Source: Streptomyces tubercidicus (GTDB lineage Bacteria; Actinomycetota; Actinomycetes; Streptomycetales; Streptomycetaceae). Taken from it: a DNA stretch of 64,000 bases. The translations under genes and the position numbers were made by a program. Of the stretch, positions 53,133 through 64,000 are shown in pieces. The notes beneath the pieces were generated by a model that was given only the letters and a program-made list of their open reading frames with translations, had not been told where the DNA came from and searched no databases. The stretch spans positions 4,836,001 through 4,900,000 of the forward strand of contig NZ_CP114205.1 of the NCBI RefSeq assembly GCF_027497495.1, read 5' to 3'. Position 1 is the stretch's first letter; every line of letters starts with the position of its first letter.

Positions 53133-54140
53133 ATGACGACAGGGCGGCAAGGGCTGGGGGCACTCCCCGGCCCCTGGGCGGCGGGACACACCGCGCCACC
53201 GAATTCGGCCTATGCCGGGCAGGTCGTGCATTTTCCGGATCCGGTCCGTGCCGCACGCTACCCCGCCGGGGTGCGGATGGACGAACGGGGTTTCCCGGAG
53301 TTCTCGCCGTATGCCCGCGCGGCCGCGGAGATCGCCGAGCCGCCGGAGGGTTTCGGCGTCGATGAACTGCGCCTGACGGACTATGTGTCGGCGAACGCGG
53401 CGCTGCACGCGCAGGGGCACGAGCTGTGGATAGATGTGCCGGCGGTGGCCACGCCGCACGGCTGGACCTGGCATCACGTGGCCGGCACCCGGCGGATGGA
53501 GCTGGTTCCGGTCGAGGTGAAGGCGCTGTTGCGGCATCACGGGGGGCTGGCGACGGCTGCGGTGGCGCACGACAGGCGCGGTACCCGGCCGTTGCAGGAG
53601 ACCCGGCCGGCGCACTTCGGGCTGCCGCACCGTGATCTGTCGGTGAGCGAGGAGCAGTTGGCGCAGGCCGAGGAGGCGCTGGGCTACCGGCTGCCGGGCG
53701 CGTACCGGTCGTTCCTGAAGGCGGCGGGCGGGTGTGCGCCGGTGGGGGCGGCGCTGGACGCGGAGTTGGGGCTGCTGGTCGATCAGCCGTTCTTCACGGT
53801 GCGCGATGACGCGGCGGTCAACGATCTCCTCTACGTCAACAAGTGTCTGCGGGACCACTTCACCAAGGACTATCTGGGCGTGGCCTTCGTCCAGGGCGGT
53901 GTGGTGGCGGTGAAGGTGCGCGGTGAGGCGCTCGGTTCGGTGTGGTTCTGCCCGTACGACGATGCGCGGGACCAGGACGGGTGGACGGTGCAGGAGCGGG
54001 TGGAACGGCTGCTGTTGCCGTGCGGGGCGGATTTCGATGACTTTCTGCAGCGGCTGGCGGGCAATCCGCCGGAGCTGTCGACGGTGGCGGATCTGATGGT
54101 CGACGGTGGTTTCGCGTACGCGGTCGCGGTGGGGGGTTGA
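53133..54140 (+). CDS. WHH-type nuclease domain fused to SUKH immunity domain
   Basis: A 335-aa fusion. The N-terminal half (about 20-150) carries HGWTWHHVAGTRRMELVPVE with Trp-His-His at 113-115 and LLRHHGGLATA, the pattern of WHH-type HNH/ENDO VII nuclease toxins. The C-terminal half (about 168-325) is a SUKH/SMI1-KNR4 domain (SEEQLAQAEEALGYRLPGAY, DFDDFLQRLAGN). Toxin-like and antidote-like domains are thus in one chain. ATG 53133 is chosen because AGGGGGC lies before it. No export signal is seen. The stop overlaps or abuts the start of the larger fusion gene downstream. Confidence 0.85.
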   Translation: MTTGRQGLGALPGPWAAGHTAPPNSAYAGQVVHFPDPVRAARYPAGVRMDERGFPEFSPYARAAAEIAEPPEGFGVDELRLTDYVSANAALHAQGHELWIDVPAVATPHGWTWHHVAGTRRMELVPVEVKALLRHHGGLATAAVAHDRRGTRPLQETRPAHFGLPHRDLSVSEEQLAQAEEALGYRLPGAYRSFLKAAGGCAPVGAALDAELGLLVDQPFFTVRDDAAVNDLLYVNKCLRDHFTKDYLGVAFVQGGVVAVKVRGEALGSVWFCPYDDARDQDGWTVQERVERLLLPCGADFDDFLQRLAGNPPELSTVADLMVDGGFAYAVAVGG

Positions 54141-54145
54141 GTGCG

Positions 54146-57040
54146 GTGGTGACGTTCGCGCAGGCGCAGGAGCGCGCGGAGCGGTGGGTGAACGGCGAGG
54201 TGCCGGCGGTGTTCCATCGTGAGGTGCGGGTGCGGGAGTTCGACCTGGGCTTTGTGGCCTGGGCAGAGGACCGGGAGGGCGGCCCGTCGACGGATGGCGG
54301 CCGGGCCCGGCTGGTGATCGCACGGGACAGCGGGGAGACCACGCTGTGGCCGGGGCTGCCGGTGGGTGAGGTGATCCGGCGCTACGAGGAGGAGTACGGC
54401 GCTGCCGCGGACGGCGGGTTCGGCGCGGCCGAGGCGCCGCCGCAGCGGATCGACCTGGAGGCCACGTCGTTTCTGCTGACGCCGCCGGAGTGGCTGCAGG
54501 AGGCGGCGGACGCGCGGAGCGCCGCGGAGCAGCGGGGCGCGGGGAGCGCGCAGGCCCCGGCGGCCGCGCCCGCGCCCGCCCCTGGACCCGCGTCCCCGGT
54601 GTCGGATGCCTGGGCCGAGGTGAGCGTCAACGGTACGGACGGCGCGGCCGCGCAGAGCGGTGCGGGGGCGGCGGAGACCGGCCCGGGGGCGGGTGCCGGT
54701 CCCTCCGGTGTGCCGACGCCGTGGGCCGAGGCGGACACCACCGACGGCGCGGGGGGCGAGGACCGTTCGGTGGAGCTGCCCGCGACGGTGTTCGCACCGC
54801 CGCTGGCCGGTTTCGACGAGGAGGATGACGCGTCGTCACCGCCGCGGGCCCGGCCGGACGCGAAGACCGAACTGCTGCAGGGCGGCAGCCAGTTGCCGCG
54901 TACGCAGATGGCGCCCGCGGTGGAGGAGGCGGACGGGTCCCGGCCCGCCGGAGGTCCGCTGCCGCCGCCGATGCCGTCCGTGCCGCCGCCCGCCGCGGGG
55001 CTGCCGGATCTGCCGCCGCCGTCGGGCCCGCCGGTCACCGATGTGCCGCCCCCGCCGGGTGCCGTGACGCCCGCCGCGGGCGGGCCGGGTGTGCCGCCTT
55101 CCGCAGGCGGTGGGGTGCATGCCGCGGCGACGATGCTGGCCGACGGCTCGGCGCTGCCCGGTAACGCCGCCGCGGGTCCGCCACCGCCGCCGCCCGTACC
55201 CGGTCCGTCCGGTGCGGGCCGGGACGGTGCGCAGCAGGGTCCGGTGCATGACGCGGCGGCCGATGGGGGCGGCGGTGAGGCGCGCTCGCAGGGCGGGTCC
55301 GCGGCGTCCGGCGCCGGTGCGTCCGGTGCGTCCGGTGCGCCGGCCGGTGGTTATGTGCCGACGCAGATGGTTTCGCAGCTGGACGCGGCGGAGGTGGACC
55401 TCAGCGCGGTGGACGGGCCGGGCGGGGCGGAGGCGTCGGGCGGGGCCGATGGGGCCGGTGCTGCCGGGGCCGGCGGTTCCGGTTCCCCTGCGGCCGGCGG
55501 TCACGATTCCGGTTCCGGCGGTGCGGGTTCCCCCGCGACCGGTGGCCCCGGGTCCGGCGGGGTCCATGCCGCCGCGACGATGCTCGCCGACGGTGCGTCC
55601 CTCCAGGCCCCCCACGGCGGTGCCGCCGGTGGCCCCGGGGTGCCGCCGCCGCCCGCGCCGCCCGGTGTGCCGGGCGTGCCCAAGCCTCCCGGCCCGCCCG
55701 GCCCGCCCGGTAAGCCCGGGGTGCCCGCGGACGGCCGGAACTCCGGCGGCCAGGGCGGCCCGCCCCCGCCGCCTGCCCCTCCCGGCCCGCCCGCCGCGGG
55801 CGGTCCCGGTGGCGGCGGGGTGCATGCCGCCGCCACGATGCTCGCCGACGGCGCGGCGCTGTCCGGCGCCGCCGGTGGTGCGGGCGCTGCGGGCGGCCCG
55901 GGGACTCCCGGTATGCCACCGTCACCCGGCCCCACACCCCCACCGGGCCCCCAGCAGGGACCACCCGCTGCGCCGGTCCCCGGTGCCCCGGTCCCTGGTA
56001 CCCCGGCCCCCCAGGGCTCCGGCGCGTACGGCTACCCCCAGTCGCCCGGCGGCCAGCCGACCGTCGGTCCGGGCTACATGGCGGTGCTGAGCTACCGCGC
56101 GCCGGACGGTTCCGAGCAGAAGATCGTGCGCCGTTCCGCGCCCGGTACGCCGCATCCGGAGTGGCAGCTGCTGCATGAGCTGCGCGGGATGAACATCCCC
56201 CCGCAGCAGGTGCTGGAGCTGCACACCGAGCTGGAGTGCTGTGATCTGCCGGGCGGCTACTGCGCCCGGATGATCCGGGACGCCTGGCCGCAGGTGCGGA
56301 TCAGCCACACCGCCGCGTACGGCAGGGACCATGTCTCGCGCCAGCAGGGCGTACGGCATCTCGTCGAGCATCAGGGCGAGTTGCACCAGGTCGCGGACGG
56401 TCCGGCGCGGCCGGCGCCGGTGCGGGTGCCGTTGCCCCATCCGTCGCAGGTGCAGCCGGTGCCGCCGGTGCCTCCGCAGGTGATCGGGCAGGAGCTGGAG
56501 CAGTCGTTCGGCCCGCAGGCGCTGTTCCGTTTCGACCAGCGGGCGGTCTCCCGGCAGGGGGTGCCCGATGTGGTGGCGCAGATGCTGGTGTGGGCCGGGC
56601 TGCCGGTCGATTTCGGGCCGTTCTTCTGGGCGCAGGCGCAGCCGCAGCGTCCGGTGCCGACGCTGGCGGAGCTGGCGGTGGAGCGGGGGGTGCAGCCGGC
56701 CGCGGATGCCGGTTCGTATCTGGTGATGGGCAATGACTTCGGCCGTCAGCTGTGTGTGCAGTACGGGACCGCGCACATCGTGGCGGTGCCGCTGGAGGCC
56801 GGTCCCGGCGGCCAGTCGGCGACGCCGCAGTTCGTGAACTCGGGGCTGCCGGAGTTCGTGCGCTGTCTGGCGATGCTGGGGCGGATGTGGCGGCTGCGGT
56901 ACGGGCTGACGCCGGAGCAGGCGGGCCGCTGGACCGTCGACTTCCAGGCGCAGCTGGTCGCGCTGGACGCGCCCGCGCTGGGCTCGCCGGAGACCTGGTG
57001 GTCGGTGCTGCTCGAACAGATGTGGGACGGGCTGCTGTAG
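54146..57040 (+). CDS. Giant fusion: Imm35-like domain - Pro/Gly/Ala linker - deaminase-like domain - SUKH-4
   Basis: A 964-aa protein. Residues 1-90 resemble Imm35/YrhB (TFAQAQERAERWVNGEVPAV ... RLVIARDSGETTLWP). Residues about 130-640 are low in complexity, with three exact copies of GVHAAATMLADG (near 324, 473, 559), weaker relatives (KTELLQGGSQLP, TQMVSQLD), and a collagen-like Gly-Pro stretch near 505-530. Residues about 645-750 form a deaminase-like domain (WQLLHELRGMNIPPQ, then His 693-x-Glu 695, Cys 698/699 and Cys 706). Residues about 775-964 are SUKH-4 (VPDVVAQMLVWAGLPVDFG, DFGRQLCVQYGTAHIVAVP, GRMWRLRYGLTPEQAGRW). GTG 54146 has G-rich SD 9 bases before; TTG 54137 overlaps the previous stop. 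Base use stays backbone-like. Confidence 0.82.
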   Translation: MVTFAQAQERAERWVNGEVPAVFHREVRVREFDLGFVAWAEDREGGPSTDGGRARLVIARDSGETTLWPGLPVGEVIRRYEEEYGAAADGGFGAAEAPPQRIDLEATSFLLTPPEWLQEAADARSAAEQRGAGSAQAPAAAPAPAPGPASPVSDAWAEVSVNGTDGAAAQSGAGAAETGPGAGAGPSGVPTPWAEADTTDGAGGEDRSVELPATVFAPPLAGFDEEDDASSPPRARPDAKTELLQGGSQLPRTQMAPAVEEADGSRPAGGPLPPPMPSVPPPAAGLPDLPPPSGPPVTDVPPPPGAVTPAAGGPGVPPSAGGGVHAAATMLADGSALPGNAAAGPPPPPPVPGPSGAGRDGAQQGPVHDAAADGGGGEARSQGGSAASGAGASGASGAPAGGYVPTQMVSQLDAAEVDLSAVDGPGGAEASGGADGAGAAGAGGSGSPAAGGHDSGSGGAGSPATGGPGSGGVHAAATMLADGASLQAPHGGAAGGPGVPPPPAPPGVPGVPKPPGPPGPPGKPGVPADGRNSGGQGGPPPPPAPPGPPAAGGPGGGGVHAAATMLADGAALSGAAGGAGAAGGPGTPGMPPSPGPTPPPGPQQGPPAAPVPGAPVPGTPAPQGSGAYGYPQSPGGQPTVGPGYMAVLSYRAPDGSEQKIVRRSAPGTPHPEWQLLHELRGMNIPPQQVLELHTELECCDLPGGYCARMIRDAWPQVRISHTAAYGRDHVSRQQGVRHLVEHQGELHQVADGPARPAPVRVPLPHPSQVQPVPPVPPQVIGQELEQSFGPQALFRFDQRAVSRQGVPDVVAQMLVWAGLPVDFGPFFWAQAQPQRPVPTLAELAVERGVQPAADAGSYLVMGNDFGRQLCVQYGTAHIVAVPLEAGPGGQSATPQFVNSGLPEFVRCLAMLGRMWRLRYGLTPEQAGRWTVDFQAQLVALDAPALGSPETWWSVLLEQMWDGLL

Positions 57041-57090
57041 GGGCCGCCCCAGCCCCGCCAAGCCCAGCCCGCCCCGGCCCCGCCCCGCCC

Positions 57091-57111
57091 CGGCGGCAGG
57101 CCCTGCCGCCG
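57091..57111 (+). terminator. Hairpin after the toxin/immunity fusion gene
   Basis: CGGCGGCAG (57091-57099) and CTGCCGCCG (57103-57111) form a perfect 9-bp stem with a three-base loop, 50 bases past the stop of the giant fusion and before the LCP gene. Confidence 0.65.
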
Positions 57112-57167
57112 CCCCGGTCCAGGGCGCTCGACCTGCGGGATGGGCCGGGCGCCCCGACCATGCGTAT

Positions 57168-58265
57168 ATGGGCCGTCCGATACCCCCGATACCCCCGTTG
57201 TCGCAGACGTCGTCGACGACGCTGTACCGGGCAGGGCGCCCGCGGTGGTGGCACCGTAAGCGGACGGGCGGGCCGCCGCGCCGTACGGGGCGGCGCCGGC
57301 GCCGCTGGGCGTGGCTCACCTGGACCCTGGTGACGCTGCTGGTGCTGGTCGCCCTGGTGGTCGCGGGCGGGGCCTGGCTGTACGTCTCGGCGGGGCGGCA
57401 GCTCCAGCACGTGGACGCGCTGGGTGGCTACGCCGGGCGGCCGCCCGCGGGCAAGGGCACGAACTGGCTGCTGGTCGGCACGGACAGCCGTACCGCGCTG
57501 ACCCCGCAGCAGCGCGCGGAGCTGCACGTCGGCAACAACCAGGTGCAGAACACCGACACGATCATGGTGCTGCACTCCGGTGAGCACGGCCCGACGCTGG
57601 TCAGCCTGCCGCGCGACAGCTACGTCCCGATACCGGGCCATGGCAGCCGGAAGATCAACGAGGCGTATGCGGACGGCGGTCCGAAGCTGCTCACCCGAAC
57701 GGTGGAGCAGGCGACCGGGCTGCGGATCGACCGCTACGCCGAGGTGAACTTCCTGGGGTTCGTTCAGGTCGTGGATGCACTGGACGGGGTGCGGCTGTGT
57801 CTGGACGCCCCGTTGAAGGACGAGAAGTCGGGCGCGGACTTCCCGGCGGGCTGTCAGCGGATGAACGGGGCCGAGGCGCTGGCGTTCGTCCGGGCCCGGT
57901 ACACGGACCCGGACGGTGACCTCGGACGGGTGAAGCGGCAGCGGCAGTTGCTGGGCGCGGTGGCGGACGAGATGGCCGCCCCGTCGGTGCTGCTCGACCC
58001 GGACCGGCTGCGGCGGGTGCTGGACACCTCGCTGGCGGCGCTGGTGGTGGACGACGGCGCGGATATGGCGCGGCTGCTGGATATGGGCTGGTCGATGAAG
58101 CAGATCGCCGGGGGCGGCGGTACCGCGACGACGGTTCCGGTGAACCGGCCCGGAGTGATGGTCAGTGGTGTCGGGTCGGTGTTGCAGTGGAAGGAGAACG
58201 GGGCGCGGGAGCTGTTCGAGGCGCTGCGCCACGATGACCGGATTCCGACTTCTGGCACCAAATGA
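57168..58265 (+). CDS. LytR-CpsA-Psr (LCP) family cell-wall ligase
   Basis: A 365-aa membrane protein. A basic cytoplasmic part (1-47) is followed by one membrane segment (about 48-72, WTLVTLLVLVALVVAGGAWL) and the LCP domain: TNWLLVGTDSR, NTDTIMVLHSG, SLPRDSYVPIPG, KINEAYADGG, and FVRARYTDPDGDLGRVKRQR with the conserved Arg residues that bind the polyprenyl pyrophosphate head. LCP proteins attach glycopolymers such as teichoic acids to peptidoglycan. The ATG lies just past a TATATG, and no strong ribosome site is seen, so the start is a little uncertain. Confidence 0.92.
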   Translation: MGRPIPPIPPLSQTSSTTLYRAGRPRWWHRKRTGGPPRRTGRRRRRWAWLTWTLVTLLVLVALVVAGGAWLYVSAGRQLQHVDALGGYAGRPPAGKGTNWLLVGTDSRTALTPQQRAELHVGNNQVQNTDTIMVLHSGEHGPTLVSLPRDSYVPIPGHGSRKINEAYADGGPKLLTRTVEQATGLRIDRYAEVNFLGFVQVVDALDGVRLCLDAPLKDEKSGADFPAGCQRMNGAEALAFVRARYTDPDGDLGRVKRQRQLLGAVADEMAAPSVLLDPDRLRRVLDTSLAALVVDDGADMARLLDMGWSMKQIAGGGGTATTVPVNRPGVMVSGVGSVLQWKENGARELFEALRHDDRIPTSGTK

Positions 58266-58430
58266 CGCATCCTGGTGGGGTGGATGGGGTGAAGTGTCGC
58301 GAGGGTGCGATGTCGCACCGATCCCAGAGGAAGTGCGCGTAACTGCACAAGTGCCGCGCACAACCATGCGAAATGGCCGGAAGGCCGCGGGTCGCACGGC
58401 GGCCTCGCGCGGCGGAGAGGGGCTTGAGGG

Positions 58431-59459
58431 ATGAGTGCATCGGTTTCGCCTCACGGGTTCGAGACCGTACGAGGGCGGGGCTACCGGCCGGAGGATGTGG
58501 ACCGCCGCGTCGAGGGACTCTCGGTCGACCGTGACTCGTGCTGGGAACGCGCCGCGCGGCTCACGGTCCTGTCCAACGAGATGTCGGCCGAACTCGCGGA
58601 ACTCCAGGCGCATGTGGCGCAGTTGCCGCCGCAGACGTATGAGTCGCTCGGCAGCGAGGCCCGGCTGATCCTGACCACCGCGGAGTCCGAGGCGGCGCGG
58701 CTGCGGGCCGAGGCGCAGCAGGAGGACGAGCAGATCCGGGACGCGGCCGCGGGGTATGCGGACGAGGTCCGGGAGGCGGCCGACCAGGAGTCCTGCGCGC
58801 GGCGCGGTGAGGCGGAGACGCGGGCCCGGCGCACGGCGGAGGCGGCGCGCGGGGAGGCCGCGGAGCTGGTGACCGTCGCGGCCGAGGAGGCCGGGAAGCT
58901 GCGGGAGGAGGCCGCCGGGGAGCTGGCGGAGGTGCGGCGGCGGACCGCGCAGCTGCTCCAGGACCAGGAGAAGCGGCAGACCGAGGAGTGGGACGCGGCC
59001 GGGCGGGAGATCGTGGAGCGGGAGGCGGAGACGGACCGGCTCGTCGCGGAGCTGGACGCCCGCGCCAAGGCGGCCCGCGCCGAGGGCGAGCGGCTGTACG
59101 CGGAGGCCGAGGAGGCCGCCCGGCACCGCCAGGAGGACGCCGAGGACCGCGGCGCCGGTCTGCTGGCCCAGGCGCGGACCGAGGTGGAGCGCATCGAGCG
59201 CGTCACGGCGCGGATCCTGCGGGAGCACGAGACGGAACGCGAAGAGGTCCGCACCCATATGACCCATGTACGCAACAGCCTGGCCGCGCTCACCGGGAAG
59301 GCGCCGGTACCGGACGAGGACGACGCGGCGAAGACGCGGGGCGGCGGACGGGAAGCCGCCGCCCCGGACGCCGCCGCCCCGGACGCCGCCGGTCCCGACG
59401 CGGAAGACACCCTGGAGACGCAGCTGCCGCGCGCGGGCGGCGGCGGCGCGAAGGGCTGA
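58431..59459 (+). CDS. Long coiled-coil protein (DivIVA/Scy/FilP-like, often called cellulose-binding protein)
   Basis: A 342-aa protein. A short N-terminal part FETVRGRGYRPEDVDRRVEG resembles the DivIVA-type membrane-binding start (GYxxxxVD). Residues about 35-285 are one Ala/Glu/Arg-rich coiled coil with heptads (ESEAARLRAEAQQEDEQIRD). The tail is flexible with APDAAAPDAAGPD repeats and TLETQLPR. In Streptomyces such proteins belong to the polar or cytoskeletal group near DivIVA, Scy and FilP. ATG follows GGAGAGGGG. The exact role is unknown. Confidence 0.82.
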   Translation: MSASVSPHGFETVRGRGYRPEDVDRRVEGLSVDRDSCWERAARLTVLSNEMSAELAELQAHVAQLPPQTYESLGSEARLILTTAESEAARLRAEAQQEDEQIRDAAAGYADEVREAADQESCARRGEAETRARRTAEAARGEAAELVTVAAEEAGKLREEAAGELAEVRRRTAQLLQDQEKRQTEEWDAAGREIVEREAETDRLVAELDARAKAARAEGERLYAEAEEAARHRQEDAEDRGAGLLAQARTEVERIERVTARILREHETEREEVRTHMTHVRNSLAALTGKAPVPDEDDAAKTRGGGREAAAPDAAAPDAAGPDAEDTLETQLPRAGGGGAKG

Positions 59460-59484
59460 CCGTACGGCCGCCGACGGGCTCCGC

Positions 59485-61110
59485 TCAGGTCCCGCGCGGC
59501 CCGCTCTCGCCGGTGCCGGTGCCGGTGCCGGTGCCCGTTCCCGTGCCGTCGGCCTCCGTGTGTACCGGGAAGCGCCGCGGTGCCCACAGCAGGGCGAGCA
59601 GCGCGAGTCCGGCGGCCGCGGCGGCGCCCAGGTAGACGTGGTCGACCGTGGTGTCGACGGCGCGGCGGAGGTAGTCGGTGGCCTGCGCGGTGAGGTCGCC
59701 GGGGTGTTCCAGTGCGCGCGAGACCGCGTCGAGGTCGCCGGGCAGGCCGGGGCGGATGCCCGAAGGGGCGTGCGCGAGGCGGTCGTTGAGGGTGGCGTTG
59801 GCGAGGGCACCGAAGAGCGCGGCACCGAGGCACTGGCCGACCTGGCGGCAGAAGAGTATGGAGGCGGTGGCGGTGCCGCGCTCCTGGTAGCCGACGGACG
59901 ACTGGACGCCGATGATCAGCGGGAGCTGGGCGAGGCCGAGGGCCGCGCCGAGCGCCAGCATGAGCAGGGCGGGCTGCCAGGCCGCGCCGGGGTAGGGCAG
60001 CAGGAGGAAGGAGAGCAGTACCAGGCAGGCCGCGCCCATGCCGAGCATCGCGCAGGTCCGGATGCCGACCCGGTTGTAGACATGGCTGCTGAGGGCGGCC
60101 GAGACCGGCCAGCTCAGGGTCATCACGGACAGCACGAACCCGGCGGCGGTCGGACTCAGCCCCAGCACCGACTGCGCGTAGGTGGGCAGGAACACCGTCG
60201 GGGCGACCATCAGCAGGCCCAGGGCGCCCAGCGCGAGGTTGACGGCGGAGATGGTGCGGCGGCGCCAGACCCAGCCCGGAATGATCGGCTCCGCGGCCCG
60301 CCGTTCGATGAGGACGGTGAGCGCCGCGCAGCCCGCGCTGCCGGCGAACAGCAGCAGGGACGGGGCGGAGAGCCAGGACCAGGCCACCCCGCCCTGGACC
60401 AGGGCGGTCAGCAGCAGCCCGCCGGTGGCGAAGATCGCCAGCGCGCCGGGCCAGTCCACCCGGGGGCGGGCCGCGGGCCCCGTACGGTCCCGCTGCGGCT
60501 CGGTGAAGTGCCGCCCGATCAGCCAGAGGGCGACCCCGCCCACCGGCACATTGACCAGGAAGATCCACCGCCAGTCGGCGTAGGTGGCGAGCAGCCCGCC
60601 CAGTGCGGGCCCGGCGACCGCCGAGGTGGCCCAGACGGTGGAGATCCTGGCCTGGATCTTGGGGCGTTCCTTCATCGGGTAGAGGTCGGCGGCGATGGTC
60701 TGGATGGTGCCCTGGAGGGCGCCGCCGCCCAGGCCCTGCACCACCCGGAAGGCGATCAGTGAGCCCATGTCCCAGGCGCCGGCGCAGGCCAGTGAGCCGG
60801 CGAGGAAGAGCGCGATGCCGGTCATCAGGACGGGCTTGCGGCCGAAGGTGTCGGAGAGCTTGCCGTAGACCGGCAGGGTCACGGTGACGGCCAGCAGATA
60901 GCCGGAGAACAGCCAGGAGAAGACCGCGAAGCCGCCGAGGTCGCCGACGATCTGCGGGACGGCGGTGGCGAGGATCGTCGAGTCGAGCGCGGCCAGTGCC
61001 ATCCCGAGCATCAGGGCGGCGATGACGGGACGGGGTGGCGGGCCCGCGGGTGGCGTCCCCGCGGTCCGCATCGTGCCTATGTCACCGGTACGTCCCGCGC
61101 TTCCGCTCAC
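59485..61110 (-). CDS. MFS drug-efflux transporter (DHA2, 14 TM)
   Basis: A 541-aa exporter with 14 hydrophobic segments. Motif A is seen as GKLSDTFGRKPVLMTG, motif B near RVVQGLGGGALQG, and motif C-like glycine-rich TSAVAGPALGGLLA; the LDSTILATAVPQIVGDL start is typical of DHA2/EmrB-type proton antiporters. The substrate is unknown. GTG 61110 is chosen because AGGAGGGGG lies just upstream; ATG 13 codons later is an alternative. The C-terminus ends with a Gly-Thr repeat encoded by GCCGGT hexamers. A GGTGCACC palindrome near 61137-61144 could be an operator, but no regulator gene is adjacent. Confidence 0.9.
   Translation of the reverse strand: MSGSAGRTGDIGTMRTAGTPPAGPPPRPVIAALMLGMALAALDSTILATAVPQIVGDLGGFAVFSWLFSGYLLAVTVTLPVYGKLSDTFGRKPVLMTGIALFLAGSLACAGAWDMGSLIAFRVVQGLGGGALQGTIQTIAADLYPMKERPKIQARISTVWATSAVAGPALGGLLATYADWRWIFLVNVPVGGVALWLIGRHFTEPQRDRTGPAARPRVDWPGALAIFATGGLLLTALVQGGVAWSWLSAPSLLLFAGSAGCAALTVLIERRAAEPIIPGWVWRRRTISAVNLALGALGLLMVAPTVFLPTYAQSVLGLSPTAAGFVLSVMTLSWPVSAALSSHVYNRVGIRTCAMLGMGAACLVLLSFLLLPYPGAAWQPALLMLALGAALGLAQLPLIIGVQSSVGYQERGTATASILFCRQVGQCLGAALFGALANATLNDRLAHAPSGIRPGLPGDLDAVSRALEHPGDLTAQATDYLRRAVDTTVDHVYLGAAAAAGLALLALLWAPRRFPVHTEADGTGTGTGTGTGTGESGPRGT
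59509..59532. repeat. Four GCCGGT hexamers in the MFS gene end
   Basis: Four exact tandem copies plus two degraded ones, coding the Gly-Thr tail of the exporter. Slippage would change the tail by two residues per unit without a frameshift. Confidence 0.8.
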
Positions 61111-61244
61111 GGCGTTCCCCCTCCTGAGTTCTTGTACGGTGCACCCTTCCACGGGGGCGGGGGCCGTGGAAACGGGACGTCGTGGTCACGGGGGCGGGCG
61201 GGCTCCGTCCCCGGCTTCCGGCCCGGCCTGTCAGCGGGCGGGCG

Positions 61245-61250
61245 TACGCT
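61245..61250 (+). promoter_or_regulatory. Possible -10 box of mfd
   Basis: TACGCT, 69 bases before the mfd ATG, in the 208-bp gap between the divergent exporter and mfd. No convincing -35 box. Confidence 0.3.
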
Positions 61251-61318
61251 TGGCAAACCCGGCCCGTGAGACGTGTCGGGCTGCTGCGTTGTTCGCCTCG
61301 CTGGGACGGAACCTTCTC

Positions 61319-64000
<2,682 letters not shown>

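Noticed and set aside
56301..59825. 1174-codon open frame on the minus strand
   Set aside because: It crosses four real genes in antisense and is made of Arg/Pro/Ala runs; no motif is recognisable.

Overview
The window is about 64 kb of very GC-rich actinobacterial chromosome, almost certainly Streptomyces. The evidence is strong third-position G/C in every gene, many GTG starts, TAGGCT-type -10 boxes sitting directly on start codons (leaderless genes), families typical of streptomycetes (HTH-DUF5753/DUF397 pairs, XRE-TPR regulators, Scy/FilP-like coiled coils, several Rpf, SUKH and YwqJ proteins), and a tam/tamR - gal - ppc - prs/glmU - mfd backbone as I recall it from Streptomyces coelicolor. 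The species cannot be told from the sequence.

Layout. 1-5.3 kb is a housekeeping block: end of rsmI, a zinc-ribbon protein, tatD, an Rpf cell-wall hydrolase, rsmA and ispE. 5.3-11.1 kb looks like an accessory insert between ispE and an ABC-F gene: an HTH regulator with two DUF397 partners, two small hypotheticals, a PCMT-like methyltransferase with a degenerate cofactor loop, a hydrolase and a membrane protein. 11.2-14.1 kb holds the Uup-like ABC-F protein and a Pro/Gly-rich membrane protein. 14.4-20.9 kb is a polymorphic-toxin locus (SseB-like protein, helical WXG-type partner, 1595-aa RHS toxin, small immunity candidate). 21.2-28.7 kb has two NarL/LuxR response regulators flanking a divergent galactose locus (sodium symporter with small partner versus galT-galE-galK).

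28.8-34.6 kb is an unusual cassette: an XRE-TPR regulator divergent from a tightly packed operon of a kinase-kinase-nucleotidyltransferase triple fusion, an APH-like kinase, an SDR and a NUDIX hydrolase. 34.6-37.5 kb has a GH42 beta-galactosidase and an SDR. 37.7-41.2 kb has tamR/tam and a desaturase with its TetR regulator. 41.5-49.2 kb is housekeeping again: ppc, pth, rplY, prs, glmU, tRNA-Gln.

49.2-57.0 kb is the second accessory region: a tRNA-adjacent HTH/LAGLIDADG-like protein, an orphan histidine kinase, then a dense intracellular toxin/immunity cluster: YwqJ deaminase plus SUKH-3 on one strand, facing away from a WHH-nuclease/SUKH fusion and a 964-aa Imm35-like/deaminase/SUKH-4 fusion. 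57.2-64 kb has an LCP protein, a coiled-coil protein, an MFS exporter and the first 894 codons of mfd. The two best candidates for undescribed systems are the toxin/immunity fusion cluster (51.7-57.0 kb) and the kinase/nucleotidyltransferase cassette (28.8-34.6 kb).
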